A stretch of DNA of 64,000 bases, taken from positions 9,162,099-9,226,098 of the forward strand of contig JAGGNK010006448.1 of NCBI GenBank assembly GCA_017590115.1, in the 5' to 3' direction. Below the pieces are notes generated by a model that was not told where the DNA came from, searched no databases, and worked only from the letters and a program-made list of their open reading frames with translations. Numbering within the stretch: the stretch's first letter is position 1; every line of letters starts with the position of its first letter. The stretch comes from Montifringilla adamsi (taxonomy: Eukaryota > Chordata > Aves > Passeriformes > Passeridae). The position numbers were made by a program, and so were the translations under genes. Positions 38,199 through 49,720 of this stretch are shown piece by piece.

Positions 38199-41100
38199 AG
38201 TTAAATGCAAGAACAAAATAGGTGGCTGACATGTCAAAACGGATATAAATTCTATCCATTAAAATTGCAATTCAGCAAACATTAAGAGGAAATCTAACAC
38301 TTTTACATTATTAAACTATTTTGCATATTTATACATATGCATGATTTGCGTGCCAGATGAATGTGGAATAATACACATATAGCAGAGAGACATCAACTGA
38401 CCCAGAGTGGAAATTACTGAGAAGTACTGTAAAGGTCTCTTTTCAGTCATAGTTCTTTCCTGAGGAATGACAGACACTCATTCCACATGATAGGAAATGT
38501 TGTGATGATGTATGATACACAAAAATGCCAGGCCTGTCTACTTCTGGTCCTGCTTGGCAAATTTATTACAAAATTCTAAAAAAGGCTACCAAGAAACAGT
38601 CTTTTACACTTGATAACTAAGATTTTTTTAAATTTTCTTTGTGCCAAAGAGTAGAAACTTAACAGAAACTACCCTAAGTCCCGTACTAGAATTGCAGCTA
38701 GTTTCAATGGATTCATAAAGACAAAAATGGTACACAATTAAAATAAAAAACCCCAAAATGTTATAGGGAACCTTAAAAAGGATATATTTAGTACAAAAAT
38801 AAGAATACATGACTATTGACCATTGTCACTGACATTACGTAACGCTGATTTTTTTCTTATGATTTTTCTTCTCAAATGCTGTAAATGTAACATTAAAATT
38901 CTTAATATTCAGTCAAGTAATAGTTTTGGAAAAATTATTTTAAAAATACTTTAAAAAACTTTAAAACAATTATGAAAATTTTCTAAAATTATTGAACTGA
39001 ATTACGTGAAGTTAACTAGCCTTGAGATGCTTTTAAATATAAAAAGCATATATTGAAGGTATACAAGACTAACCTGTATCAGATATCAAAGAGAATGTTA
39101 TATATAGTCATACATATAACATCAAACTTAGTGCAAATTATTACACTAAGAATGTCTAGTGTTAAAAACTTCCTGATATCTTTTTGTGTCTCTGTAACTT
39201 ATAGTCATTATAGATTTTTAATTGATTTATAAGCAAGTCACACACAGACCTCAGTTTCCTTACATCTCTAGCCACTCCTTCAGGGCAGGTGATGGTTGTG
39301 TATGTTTGGAGTTAAGTCTACAGTAATATTTCACACCTTGGATAAAGTGGGGTAGGTGGGATTATTGGTTTTCATACTATGTAGTGGAGCAAGACTGCTT
39401 TTACTAGGCTTAATAATTGCTCTGTTTAGGACCCTTTAACCATAAAGACTTTTTTGTTCAGTAAGATACGTTTCACTAAAAAAGCATGTGTCCTATAATT
39501 TTTATCAAACCTGTCATTCTCTTATCAATCAAGCACAAACGGTCCTGCATAAATTACATCTTAAATTGCTATGTTTTATTTAGAGCAATTCTGTGTAAAC
39601 TGCCATGTAATTTAAGGGCAACTGAATCTATTAAACTGCAAATTCTTCACAAAATTAAGAGGATTTTTTTTATTATTCTTTCTAAGCATCTTCTAAAGGA
39701 CTTCAGAAGAATTTTTGCTGGGTTTTTTTTATACTTTCTTTTTTTTTTTTCTCTGGATTTTTTTTTCTCCTGAAAGAGATTTTTTTTTCTCTTACTGAAG
39801 AAGACTCAAAATAAGCACCAGCTTATTACACTAGGTATCACTTCTACCTGGAAATGACAATTAAATTTGCTCAGGAGAGGTGGAGAGGATTGTTGGAGTA
39901 TTATTATGAACAGTCATGTAGCAGTTATCATAGTCAGGACAAAATAACCTGCTATTTTCCTTAATTCAATTTTGGTTTTTAGCACCAGCTGTTCAGTAGA
40001 ACCTACAGACTAGGTATTAAGGATATTATTTTCATCTAAAATATTTTTATTTCAGGTGATTTGTAACAATCATTTAAACTCACATCTCTTATGTCAGACA
40101 GGGCATAAAAAGCAAACATTTTGGTGCTTTCTGATTGAAATAGTTGTGTTTTCTATTGGTAATATTTATGTCCTTTTCCTCAGAAACCTACATCCATGTT
40201 CACAATCTTTCATAGGCAGGACAGGGTTCTGAATATTGGTTTTCCTGTTTAATTCAGTACAAATGCACAGAATTCAGTAGTGTGACCTCAGCATCTAGAT
40301 GTGCACTATAATTAGTGGAGATCACCAGTGCACCCAATGTAGTCCAGCCTCATGATAGACACATCCCAGCCTCACAGGGAGATAGGTTTTAGGTATTGTA
40401 GGCAAAACTCAGTTCTTGAAAAATTGATTTCTTACACATTTTGTGTACCTTATTGCATCCTGTCTGGTCTCCAGCTGCCACCAAGAAAGCCACAGGTCTT
40501 CCCCAAGTTCTGTATTTTATCTTTCAAATGTCTGCAGATGCCTCAGAACTATTAGGGCATAAATAATGATACTAGACAGATATGCTTAGACAGGTGAATC
40601 TCTCATGAGGCTATCTGGATATGAACTCTATTATTCTGGCTGAAAACCTCATTCCCATGCTCATAGTGTTTTCAAAGAGATATTAGAGCATGAGCCATAC
40701 TTTTTCCAAGCACAGGCTGACAACGCCTGTGTTCTGATGACAGATAGTAGTGAAGGCTTATGGAAAACCACAGGAAAAAACTGTGTGATGGAAAGGGTAC
40801 TGAAGTACTACTGGTAGAGCCAATCTCAATCTTCTTTACAAGACATTTTTAAGGCACAGATAAGTCAAATGTCTCTGACAGTGACTGTAGTGATCCAGAA
40901 TTAATGCCTGGACTTGGGTTAAATAATATCTTGAAGTGCATTCCTGCCTTTCATTCATACGTTGCTCAAAATGTAGACAAGAGAACAGCAGAAACTAAGA
41001 TAATGAATTTGGGTTTGTTTAGGGTATTCTTTTCTTTTGTTTTTTAAGCCAAAAAGAAAAAATCTTCATCAGGAATTTGCCACACCTGATTAACATAGCA

Positions 41101-42685
41101 AGTAGCCCAATGCTCTGAACTTCTATAAAAATGTAAATAAAAAGTATCAAATTTTAATATAAATATATGGATATTAAATTTTATCATTATGCATCTATAA
41201 AATTAAGGTAAGAGCTACCAAAAATCCTTATAATTTTTGATAATGAATGGAGGAGGTTATTCTAAAAAAACCCCAAAATTTCAAAAACAGCTCTGACCAT
41301 AACAGTTATTTACACATATCACTCCTGAAAAAGGAGTAGTTATTCACCAAACACTGATAGGTGGAGTGGTTTTTTCTTTATTTTAAAGAGATACTTAGAA
41401 TATATATGAGTGCAACAAGCATAACTTTTTTCCTCATGAGAAAAGACTTTACAAGTCTGCAGATAAGCCCTTTTCTTAATTCAGCCTGGTATCAAGGTTT
41501 CATAAATGATGTAAAATTTATTTGGCCTCTTAGATACTATCAGCTAAAGAAATCTCTTTCTTCTCCTTTCCTCAGTGTGCCCAGCCCAGTTTTGAACACA
41601 ATTACATTACAAAAGCACCAGATAAAACACAGTATGTTCTATCTTTAAGTATGTATAAATTCAGCTTCCTTTTACTTGTTTCTGGTCTGGCTTGTAGGAA
41701 AAAAACCTTACTCTTTTCTTCTAGAATACCATTTATGATTAAACATGAGAAATGCTTATGAAGGACTACAGACTTTTTAATTTGAATATGGTTAATAATT
41801 CTGGACATGGTTTCACCATACAAAGGGATAAAGAGAAATTTTCAACATAAGTGCTCACCTAAATAGGAAATCAGTTAAGTAATGTGCATCGGTTTAGTCA
41901 GAGACCTGTCTGAACTCTTGATCCAGTAACTGTGTCTGGGCTTAAAAATCCCAATTTTAAAAGTTTCAGTGGCTGTTATATAGCCATCAAGCCACCCTCA
42001 TCACAGCTACTTAAAGAATTAATAGACTCTTAGGAGTGTGAGTTGAGATTCCTATAATATTCTCACTACCACTACTGATTTTCTATAGCTGGAAAGCAAT
42101 CAGTTTTCTTCTCTCATGGAGAATCTCTCCTTTTTATGAAGTACTTTAGTCTATCTCACAAAAAATTAAATTCTGTTTCTACATAGTACCCTCATTTTTC
42201 ACTCAGAAAATAACTCCTGCCTTCACCACTGTAAATTGGGGAGAGGGGGCTCATGTTCTTTAATCACTTCTAGCTCAAGGTGCTTGACAGAGATCCACTT
42301 TATCTTTTTACTTTGTCAGTATTAACTACTGTAACAGAAAATGTGTTTTTTCACTACACTTTCTTCAGAACTTTCTGTCTGATATGAAGCTTTATCAGTT
42401 AAAAGTGTAATTCCCAGTAACAAAGATGGCACCAAAAACCTTATAGCTGTATATTCCTTTAAATGGATTCCAGTACCAACAAATCCTTTGCTTTCATTTT
42501 GGCATTGGTTTTGTAAGAGGTTTCTCCCTAGCCTGGAAGCAATCAAAGCAGCTTTTAAATAATTATAGAAAATGAAAGGTTTATCACCTTCCATAAATCT
42601 ATATGAAGTTGTCATACTCATCAAAAAACAGAAAGAAACTGTTTTGCAGAATTAGAATATAAAATGTTATCTTCAGGAATTATAG

Positions 42686-42865
42686 GTTTGGGTTTTGGTG
42701 TTTTTTTGGGTTTTTTTGGTTTTTTTTGGTTTTTGGGGTTTTTTTGTTTTGTTTTGTTTAGTTTTTGTTGTTGTTGGGGTTTTTTGGGTTTTTTTGGTGG
42801 TTTTTTTTTGGTTTTTTGTGTTTTTTTTGGTTTTTGGGTTTTGTTGTTGTTGTTGTTGTTGGGTG
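42686..42865 (+). repeat. Purine/pyrimidine-skewed G/T tract, ending in (TTG)7
   Basis: About 180 bases are made almost only of G and T on the + strand: blocks of GG to GGGG separated by T runs of 4-9, then a (TTG)7 block at 42,841-42,861. C is absent and A nearly absent. It encodes phenylalanine/glycine-rich (+) and lysine/proline/asparagine-rich (-) pseudo-frames that should not be annotated as genes. The strand asymmetry and repeated G runs could allow unusual DNA structures. That is inference. Confidence 0.92.
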
Positions 42866-42898
42866 GGGCAGTAGCCTTGACTGATACACTGGTACTAT

Positions 42899-42923
42899 AT
42901 ACATACATATATATATGTGTATA
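42899..42923. repeat. Short TACA/TA microsatellite
   Basis: ATACATACATATATATATG units lie between the G/T tract and the GGAA array, so three different simple repeats sit within 360 bases. Confidence 0.75.
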
Positions 42924-42994
42924 GGTCTAGCTAGTGAATGTAGAAGTCCTATCTGTGGATCAAAGATATGGAGTCTGTCTTTACAGCTGTTTAG

Positions 42995-43041
42995 GGAAGG
43001 AAGGAAGGAAGGAAGGAAGGAAGGAAGGAAGGAAGGAAGGA
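42995..43041 (+). repeat. (GGAA)n microsatellite, about 11.75 units
   Basis: A perfect GGAA tandem array of 47 bases with no interruption, implying recent expansion and probable length polymorphism. GGAA is also the core recognised by ETS-family transcription factors. The tandem form here says nothing by itself about regulation. Confidence 0.95.
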
Positions 43042-43519
43042 GCGCACCTATGGTTTCCCTTATGTGACATTGCTTGCAGTGTGGCAAACACGCAGTTCAA
43101 AGGCGAGAAAAACATTTTAGTAAGCCAATCAGACATCTTTAGTCCTAATGGAAATAACTCATATTCCTACAGATAATACCAGAGATGACTCACTAAACAC
43201 ACAGTATTTGCCAAAAGAAAAAAAACAATGAGGAATCATGGCTTTAAGAAGCATATGTTTCCATATGTGATAATCTCTGCTGCCTTTCACAGATACATAG
43301 CATGCAAGCAAACAAGAAAAATCCCTTTGTTCCAGCTGCCCAACCCTTGCACAGCTGAAAAATATCTGCACTTTCTACAGTGCTTTTTGTCCATTCAAGA
43401 AATCTCTAGTTAGGGTGTGGGATACCGGGGGGTAAAGAACTGGGTATGATGGTGGTTTATTATTGTACGGGACATGAAGGAAAGATTGTAAGGAAAGATA
43501 GGAGCTGAAGGAATTTGAT

Positions 43520-43720
43520 GATAGAATCATAGAGGGGTTTGGCTTGGAAGGGTCCTTAAAAATCAATTGAACCCCCTCTGGGATGGGCAGGGATGCCACG
43601 CCCTAGATCGGGTGGCTCAGGGCCCCATCCAACCCAGCCTTGAGCACTTCTGGCTTCTCTGGACACCTGAGACACTTCTCAGAACCCACTGAAGAGCTTC
43701 TTCCTAACATGTAAGATCAT
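43520..43720 (-). mobile_element. CR1 LINE, 5'-truncated 3' fragment
   Basis: On the + strand it starts GATAGAATCATAGAGGGGTT, then TTGGCTTGGAAGGGTCCTTA and GGGATGGGCAGGGATGCCA, the CR1 3' UTR in reverse complement. It reaches only to the beginning of the ORF2 tail (GAAGAGCTTCTTCCTAACAT, the reverse complement of the KKLF/NFF codons), where it stops at about 43,720. Its 3' UTR is the same type as the nested copy at 53.9 kb. Confidence 0.93.
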
Positions 43721-44675
43721 GGATCAGCTGGACCAGATGTCACAAAGGCACACCAGAGCAACAGGCCAGAATGAGACGAGATTAAAACTGACAGGAGAAC
43801 AATTATGGACATTGACAATGTGCTGTTGCAAACGAAGAAGCCTGAAGAAATTAGTATATTTCTAGAGAACAGATATCAGGAATTTGTAGGAAACTAGATA
43901 TAGTGAATTTTATTCCAGATTAAATAAATGTGGGGGTTTTTTTTAGTACTATACTACTTTACAGCAAAAATCCCCTGATCTTTTTATGGCAAGACATTGG
44001 CTACTTCTGGTAACTAGTAGCAGATTTATGTTTAAATTATAATAGAATGCATAGATTTGAAATACTATTTTATCATTCTCTTCTGTCTTTATCCATATGT
44101 AATACTGAAGAGTGTTTTATTTTGGAAAACATGTTACTGTAAAGAGAGAGTGAGGTAATAAAATTACAATTAGAGAGAAAGATAAAGGACTCACTAAATC
44201 ACTTAATGCATTGCACTGCTATTGTACCACTGATGCCTGAAAGATCTGATACATTTTGTTCAGAGCAGTAATAATAGTCCTGAACAAATCAGTTTCTGTG
44301 ACTGCCATAGAAAGTTAGCCCAGAGATTGATTTCTCTCTATCAGGCAATTTTGTACTCTTCATTCTAATTTTTTCTGCCCTTTTTTTTTCACTCTGTTAT
44401 TCCATATTAATCTTCATTTATTACCCTAAATAATTCCACTTTCTTCCTTGAATTTTGTCTTCTGAATATTTGTAGATGCTAAGAAATCTTACTCTTTTCT
44501 CAAAGTTAATCCCTCAGAAGTCATTGTTTCTACTCCACTGATAGTGATTATTTTCTTGTATTCTGAACTCTGTCTAAATTGTCAGCACCATTCTGAAATG
44601 AGGTGGCAAATAGAAAAATTCAGCTGGAGGAAATAATTTCAGTTCTGTGTTAGAAATTCAGTTCTTTGTTACAAG
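43721..44675. other. AT-rich DNA with no recognised feature
   Basis: No gene, RNA or repeat family is seen. The first 100 bases are less AT-rich and might be a decayed extension of the preceding element, but they do not match CR1 to my eye. Confidence 0.6.
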
Positions 44676-44811
44676 AGCCACCAGGATGACTAAGGGGCTA
44701 GAACATCTCTTGTATGAAGAAAGGCTGAGAGAGCTGGGTTTGCTTGAGAAAGGGACTGACCTCCAGAGGTCCCGCCCAGCCTCAGTCATTTTGTGATTCT
44801 GTGATTCTATG
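44676..44811 (+). mobile_element. CR1 LINE fragment with internal deletion
   Basis: The first part (CCACCAGGATGACTAAGGGG through GAAAGGCTGAGAGAGCTGGG, with the LEHLLYEERLRELGL-like coding sense) is from the middle of the reverse-transcriptase tail. At about 44,750 it jumps directly to the 3' UTR (GACCTCCAGAGGTCC) and ends with a clean TTGTGATTCTGTGATTCTATG 3' terminus. Roughly 400 bases usually found between these parts in other copies are missing. The 3' end is the best preserved plus-strand CR1 terminus in the window. Confidence 0.9.
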
Positions 44812-46289
44812 CCTTCATAGAAGCCGAAAAAGCATTATGTCCTTTTTCTGATACAAATGTGCACTTGTACAGACCTTGAAGATTGTTTTTCTTCATTCCA
44901 AATTTTTTATTCCTATTTTCATACTGAATATCAGTGGTTTAGAATTAATTATGTCACATAATTAATAATTATGTCCCAATGTCTTCTATCCCAGAAAAAT
45001 ATTATGTTGCTTTAATTTCTGATCTTTCACATTTCTTTAATTGTATTGCTTTTTCATTGACATTTTTAATGTTTCTTTAATTATCATCCGGAAACTTGTA
45101 TGAGCATGTTCTATTTCACATTTTAAAACTGAACTGCATTTCTCAACAGTGAATCATAGTGATCTTAAAATGTTTCTCCAAGAACTGCCAGCTGAGACTA
45201 GAGAAAGGGTCAGTCAACAATGAATTCCATGACATCTTCTGCATACTCCTGGTGTTTGGTTGTCCCAGGACCTGAATGCCAATATGCACACAAAGGAATG
45301 TTCAAGTATTTTCTTTGGCAGCTCCAAGAAATATCATCTTAATTGGAGACCCACAGCATGAGAGAAGAACATGCTTCTTAGCAGAGAGATTTGCTACTTT
45401 CTTACTCTGTAATATATTTAGTTGACAGATTTGTCAGTTCTTCATCTTTTCTTTGTCTATCCTTTTTCTTGACATTTAAAATAGGGAAAATATCACATAT
45501 GCAGTTTACTGCGCATATATTTGAAAAACCCGTAATTACTTGGCATACAATGTCTTGCAATGATGCATTCATTATTATTTTGTGATTTGGAACTAGCATT
45601 TTTTATTTTAAATTTTTATTTCTGTAATAATCTTCCCCACTAGCATATTGTTTAAAATTTTAAGAGTCTGCAGCTTGATATTAATTTTTATTTTCCAATC
45701 TAAATTGGTCTTTGTTTTTTTTTATGTCTCTTCAGACTTCTCTGGGTTATATTTCAGCTTTTTCCTATAATCGAAGCTGAAGTCTCCTGGAAAATGTTGC
45801 AATGCATTCTATTAAAAATCAGAATTTTATATTAGTGTTTGGAGACTGCTGCTTTGTTAAAAGCATTTGGATAAACATGATTTCTTTGCCTTCTATGCTT
45901 TCACTTGTTCTTGCTTTCCCATATGCACTTGTCTACTCTTTCTCTAGCTTGTAGGAATAAATATCTTACCACCAGGATTGGGGTTGGTTTTAGTTCTTCA
46001 GCAGTTGTCCCATGGAATACTGGCTCCACAAAAGGAAAAGACACAGGTCCTTGCAGGTTCTTTCTGCATCTTAGTTTCTGTATGAGAAAATTTGAACACA
46101 TTTTCCAGAGGATAACCATTATATGTTAAAAAAGAACCTTCATACCTTCATCTTTTTTTTCAGGCTACTCTGTAAGTTACCTGAAATATATCATGATATA
46201 TTTACCCAGTGTCCTTGTCTACTTCCTGGACATTATTTTACCCTTTCCTCTCTAGATGACTGCAGAAGGCATCAATTTAGTTTTCAAGA

Positions 46290-46352
46290 ATATATATATA
46301 TTTTTTTTTGTTTGGTTTTGGTTTGGTTTGGTTTTTTGCTGGGTTTTTTTTT
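46290..46352 (+). repeat. TA run followed by T/G-rich tract
   Basis: A short TATATATATA run leads into T runs broken by GG and GGG (TTTGGTTTGG units). It is similar in kind to the tracts at 42.7 and 60.3 kb. Confidence 0.8.
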
Positions 46353-46410
46353 AGATATAGACTATTTTTATTGCTACCTGTTTTTCTGATTCACTCTTCT
46401 CTTTCTGTAT

Positions 46411-46500
46411 AATACTATTCTATTCTACTAGTATTAGAATATAATTCTAATAATACTATTATTAGAATTCCAATAATTCTATTCTAATAATACTATTTTT
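46411..46500. repeat. AT-rich block of nested direct and inverted repeats
   Basis: The 17-mer ATTCTAATAATACTATT occurs twice (46,444-46,460 and 46,481-46,497). Two hairpins are possible. TATTAGAAT (46,432-46,440) pairs with ATTCTAATA (46,444-46,452) over a 3-base loop. A 12-bp stem forms between 46,457-46,468 and 46,481-46,492 with a 12-base loop. It probably arose by replication slippage. Confidence 0.75.
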
Positions 46501-47589
46501 GAAGGGCTTTCCATAATATTGCCTTTTTCAGGAGAATTGAAAGTCACTCACATAAACAATAAAACAGTAAGACCTTTTAAGGCATTGATAATTCTTAGTA
46601 GAGGGCATTTTATTTATTTTAAAAATTAATCTAAAGTAAAAATACAGTATTCTTTATATGAAAAAAATTTTAGAACTGTCAGCTATCTCTGTAACAGCCA
46701 CCCATGAAAATCTTCATCAATGGGTGGTTTCCCTGGGTTCCAGAGCAGTAAATACATTTTCACTGCTGTCAAGGAAGAAAACACAGTAACAACAAACTTT
46801 CTCATGGCTAAACATTGATAAGAAAGTAAAGAGCAAAAGAACAGAAAAGCCCAACTGAATGAATCTGAAAAAAATTTCACTCTGCCAACAGGATTAATTC
46901 TAGAAGATCAGGTACAAAACAATAATATTTAATAACAAGTAATGCCAGCTAATGGAGTACATATTCTGGAAATACCTAAATTAGTGATGTAATAAACTCT
47001 TAGATCAATGCCATACCCACATGATTAAATGTCATACTTATTTTAAAGCAAGGAGAAAGAGCTCTGATTTTATATTATATGCATCACTGATGAGATAGTA
47101 TGGAAAAAGTCTTCTAGAGTTGCCATTTGTGGATAAATATCAGTCATTCTCTCTAGCTCAGTAATTGGGAATTGATAAGAAATTTCCTTGTATCGTTCCA
47201 ATGCATCTATGACCAGAAAACAAATACTAACTTTTTTGCTCAGAAGTGGAAAAGGGAATAGTGAATATAACAAACCAAATGGGAAGCACAAACAATCAAA
47301 TTGATTATAATAATGAACAGAAGCCCTGGAGTTTTTTTAATCAGCAAATGTGTCATCATTTTTATGCACATATATGGTAAGGGATATTTTAATGGTTCCA
47401 TGCTTCTTTTGGAGAGCAGTGAGATGTCTCTATGGATGTTCTGAGTCAGCTGTTCTGATATTGAATATTATGAGAGAACATAGAAGTTTAGCCTGAGGAA
47501 TTATCAAGAGGGAAAGGCAGACGACCTACAAAGTAATCTCCTGACAGTTCCTCACATTGAAGAGTATGAAATCAGACCATGTAGTTCTG

Positions 47590-48440
47590 AGTCACAGAAT
47601 CACAGAATTACAGAATATCCTGAGTTGGAAGGGACCCTCACGAATCATCAGTCCAACTCCTGGCCCTGCACAGCAACATCCTCAAGACTCACACCATGTG
47701 CCTGAGAGCATTGTTCAAATTCTTCTTGAGCTCTGTCAGGCTTAGTGCTGTGACCACTACCTTGGGGAGCTTCTTCCAGTCCCCAAACACCCTCTGGGTA
47801 AAGAACTTTCTTCTAACATCCAATCTAAACATCGCCTGACGCAACTTCAGGCCATTCCGCAAGTGCTTTCACTGATCACCCCAGAGAGGAGATCAGTGCT
47901 TCACCTCTCCATACCCTCAGGAGGAAGTTGTAACTGAAATGAGGTCTGCTCTCTCTCCTCTTTTTCAGGCTGAACAGACAAAGTGACCTCAGCCTCTTGT
48001 CATACAGCTTTTCTTCAAAGCCCTTCACCATGTTTGCTGCCCTCCTTTGGATGCTGTCTGACAGTTTAATGTCTTTCTTATGTTGTGACACCCAAACCTA
48101 CCCCAGCACTCAAGGTGAGGCCACCCCAGCGCAGAGCAGAGCAGAGCAGAGGGGACAATCCCCTCCCTTGCCCAGCTGGCCATGCTGTGCCTGATGAACC
48201 CCAGCACACAGGTGGCCCTCCTGGCTGCCAGGGCACTGCTCACTCACGTTCAACTTTCCACTGACCAGGACTCCCAGGCCCCTTTCAGCAGCACCTCTTT
48301 CCAGCATCTCATTCCCCAGTCTGTACATCCAGGGTCGCTCCATCTCAGATGCAGAATCTGGGATTTTTCCCTTGTTGAAATTCATATGGTTGGTGATTGC
48401 CCTGTTCTCTAATTTGCCAAGGTCTCTCTGCAGGATGGTG
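47590..48440 (-). mobile_element. CR1 LINE, longest copy here, 3' UTR plus end of reverse transcriptase
   Basis: On the + strand it begins GAGTCACAGAATCACAGAAT and runs about 850 bases. Minus-strand coding sense in order from the 5' side is: LQRDLGKLENRAITNHMNFN (48.4 kb), then RLGNEMLERGAAERGLGVLV, then QCPGSQEGHLCAGVHQAQH, then after a frame change SIQRRAANMVKGFEEKLYDK, RLRSLCLFSLKKRRE and finally RRKFFTQRVFGDWKKL. These are the C-terminal portion of CR1 ORF2 (the stretch from MKFNKxKCKVLHLG to the end), followed by the 3' UTR. The catalytic YxDD region lies upstream and is absent. A 139-codon open frame at 48,110-48,529 is this remnant plus flanking bases and is not a host gene. Frameshifts make it inactive. 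Confidence 0.96.
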
Positions 48441-49411
48441 CACTTTCTGAGAGTGAGGATTTGATGATGTTTTTGCCTATGCTGAGTTTGGACTTTCGGG
48501 TGGACAGAATTAAAAATACAGTGTTTCAATCTACTTCATTCTACTCATCCCATGACAAGTTTTCCATCTTTTTTCTATATTCACTTCCCAGTATCTCCAA
48601 CTGAAACACAATATGCTCTCCATGTTTGGAGGCTTGAAGGCTCATATTACTTTATTATTAGTTTGATCTCTGTATTTCTTTCTCATTTACAGATTTCACT
48701 GCAATTTTTACTCTTTGTTACTGCATTTTTTTTTAATCTAGTCTGTCTATTAACCTGAATGGCTTACGTACTGGTTCCCATTCTTGTCAGCTTCCATTTC
48801 TCTTGTTTTCACCATCTATCAAACATGTCAACTCTTGTTCTATGCAAAATAAAATAAAACAAAGATTGTGTTATATGCCCAGGAAACATGTTAAGATGTT
48901 TTTTCTTTAAGTAATTTTGCACAGAACTTTAGTGCTTTTCCAAACTGAAGAAAACTCCATATTTCTAAATGAAGTCAGCATATGATCATACGGAAAAAAC
49001 TTTTCTTATATACTGTCTATAAAGATGGATTTATTTGTCTACAGACATGATTATGGGTGGAGAATGGAAGATGGAAAACACACTTATTCCTGTTCTTTAT
49101 TGCCATAACTTAAGAAGCAGCTGTAAGTCCTGCAAGGCAGTCAACAATTCTGGACATATCTGTGTGGCGTATGTGGAAAAAATGGAAATTGGCAGTCAGA
49201 GGAAGTAACTACCAGTTTTAGTGCAAAAGTGGCATTGTAAGGAAGAATATCCTGGGTGAACAAAAAGCCACATTCATAACTCACCTCACAGTCACCTGCA
49301 TACAAAGCTGAGCTATCATCCTTGTTTGTGTCCCATTCAGCATTGAATGAAAAGGTAGCAGAACAGGCACCTGCTCAGAGGAATCCCACAGGATAGGGAG
49401 ATGTGTGTGCC
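48441..49411. other. AT-rich DNA with no recognised feature
   Basis: This stretch lies between two CR1 copies of opposite orientation. The first 60 bases might still belong to the CR1, but the match fades. No gene is seen. Confidence 0.55.
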
Positions 49412-49720
49412 AAGAGGATGGTGCCAGACTCTTTTCAGTGGTGCCCAGAGACAGGATGATGACAGAATGGCCATGAACTAAAACAGAGGAAGTTTCACCT
49501 CAACACAAGCAAGAACTTCTTTATATCGAGGATGGTGAAACATTGGAACAGGCTACCAGGGAGGTAATAGAGTCTCCCCCCTCTGTACATTCAAAGCCCA
49601 CTTGAACACATTCCTATGTCCTCTGCTCTAGGAGACCCTGCCTTGGCACAGGGGGTTTGGGTGAGTGAGTTCCAGAAGTACCTTCGAACCCTAACAATTC
49701 TGTGCTCATTTGGTTCTGTT
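49412..49720 (+). mobile_element. CR1 LINE, 5'-truncated, sense orientation
   Basis: It starts with GGTGCCAGACTCTTTTCAGT and GTGCCCAGAGACAGGATGA, then codes KNFFISRMVKHWNRL (family pattern KNFFTxRVxxHWNRL) near 49,510-49,555. It passes the ORF2 end and the 3' UTR marker CTGCTCTAGGAGACCCTGCC, and ends about 49,720 in ACAATTCTGTGCTCATTTGG, an eroded 3' terminus. Its 3' UTR with CTGCTCTAGG..GACCCTGC marks a different subfamily from the 11.3 kb copy. Confidence 0.9.

Larger units (their letters stand above)
38199..43519. other. AT-rich DNA with simple repeats, no recognised gene
   Basis: No exon or interspersed element is recognised. A T-rich tract occurs at about 39,721-39,790. The G/T tract and GGAA array at 42.7-43.0 kb are listed separately. 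They produce large but meaningless open frames on both strands. Confidence 0.6.
44812..47589. other. AT-rich DNA with no recognised gene
   Basis: No exon or transposon is recognised. A T/G-rich tract (46,290-46,352) and an AT-rich inverted-repeat block (46,411-46,500) are listed separately. Paired frames on opposite strands at 45.4-45.6 and 45.9-46.1 kb lack domains. Confidence 0.6.

Noticed and set aside
42621..43087. Long open frames on both strands (86-109 codons), glycine/phenylalanine-rich on + and lysine/proline/asparagine-rich on -
   Set aside because: They are direct translations of the G/T and GGAA simple repeats. Both strands are open because the repeats lack stop codons.
48110..48529. 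The longest open frame of the window (139 codons, minus)
   Set aside because: Its sequence is the C-terminal region of CR1 ORF2 (MNFNKGK, YRLGNEMLE, LGVLV motifs), so it is a LINE remnant and not a host gene.
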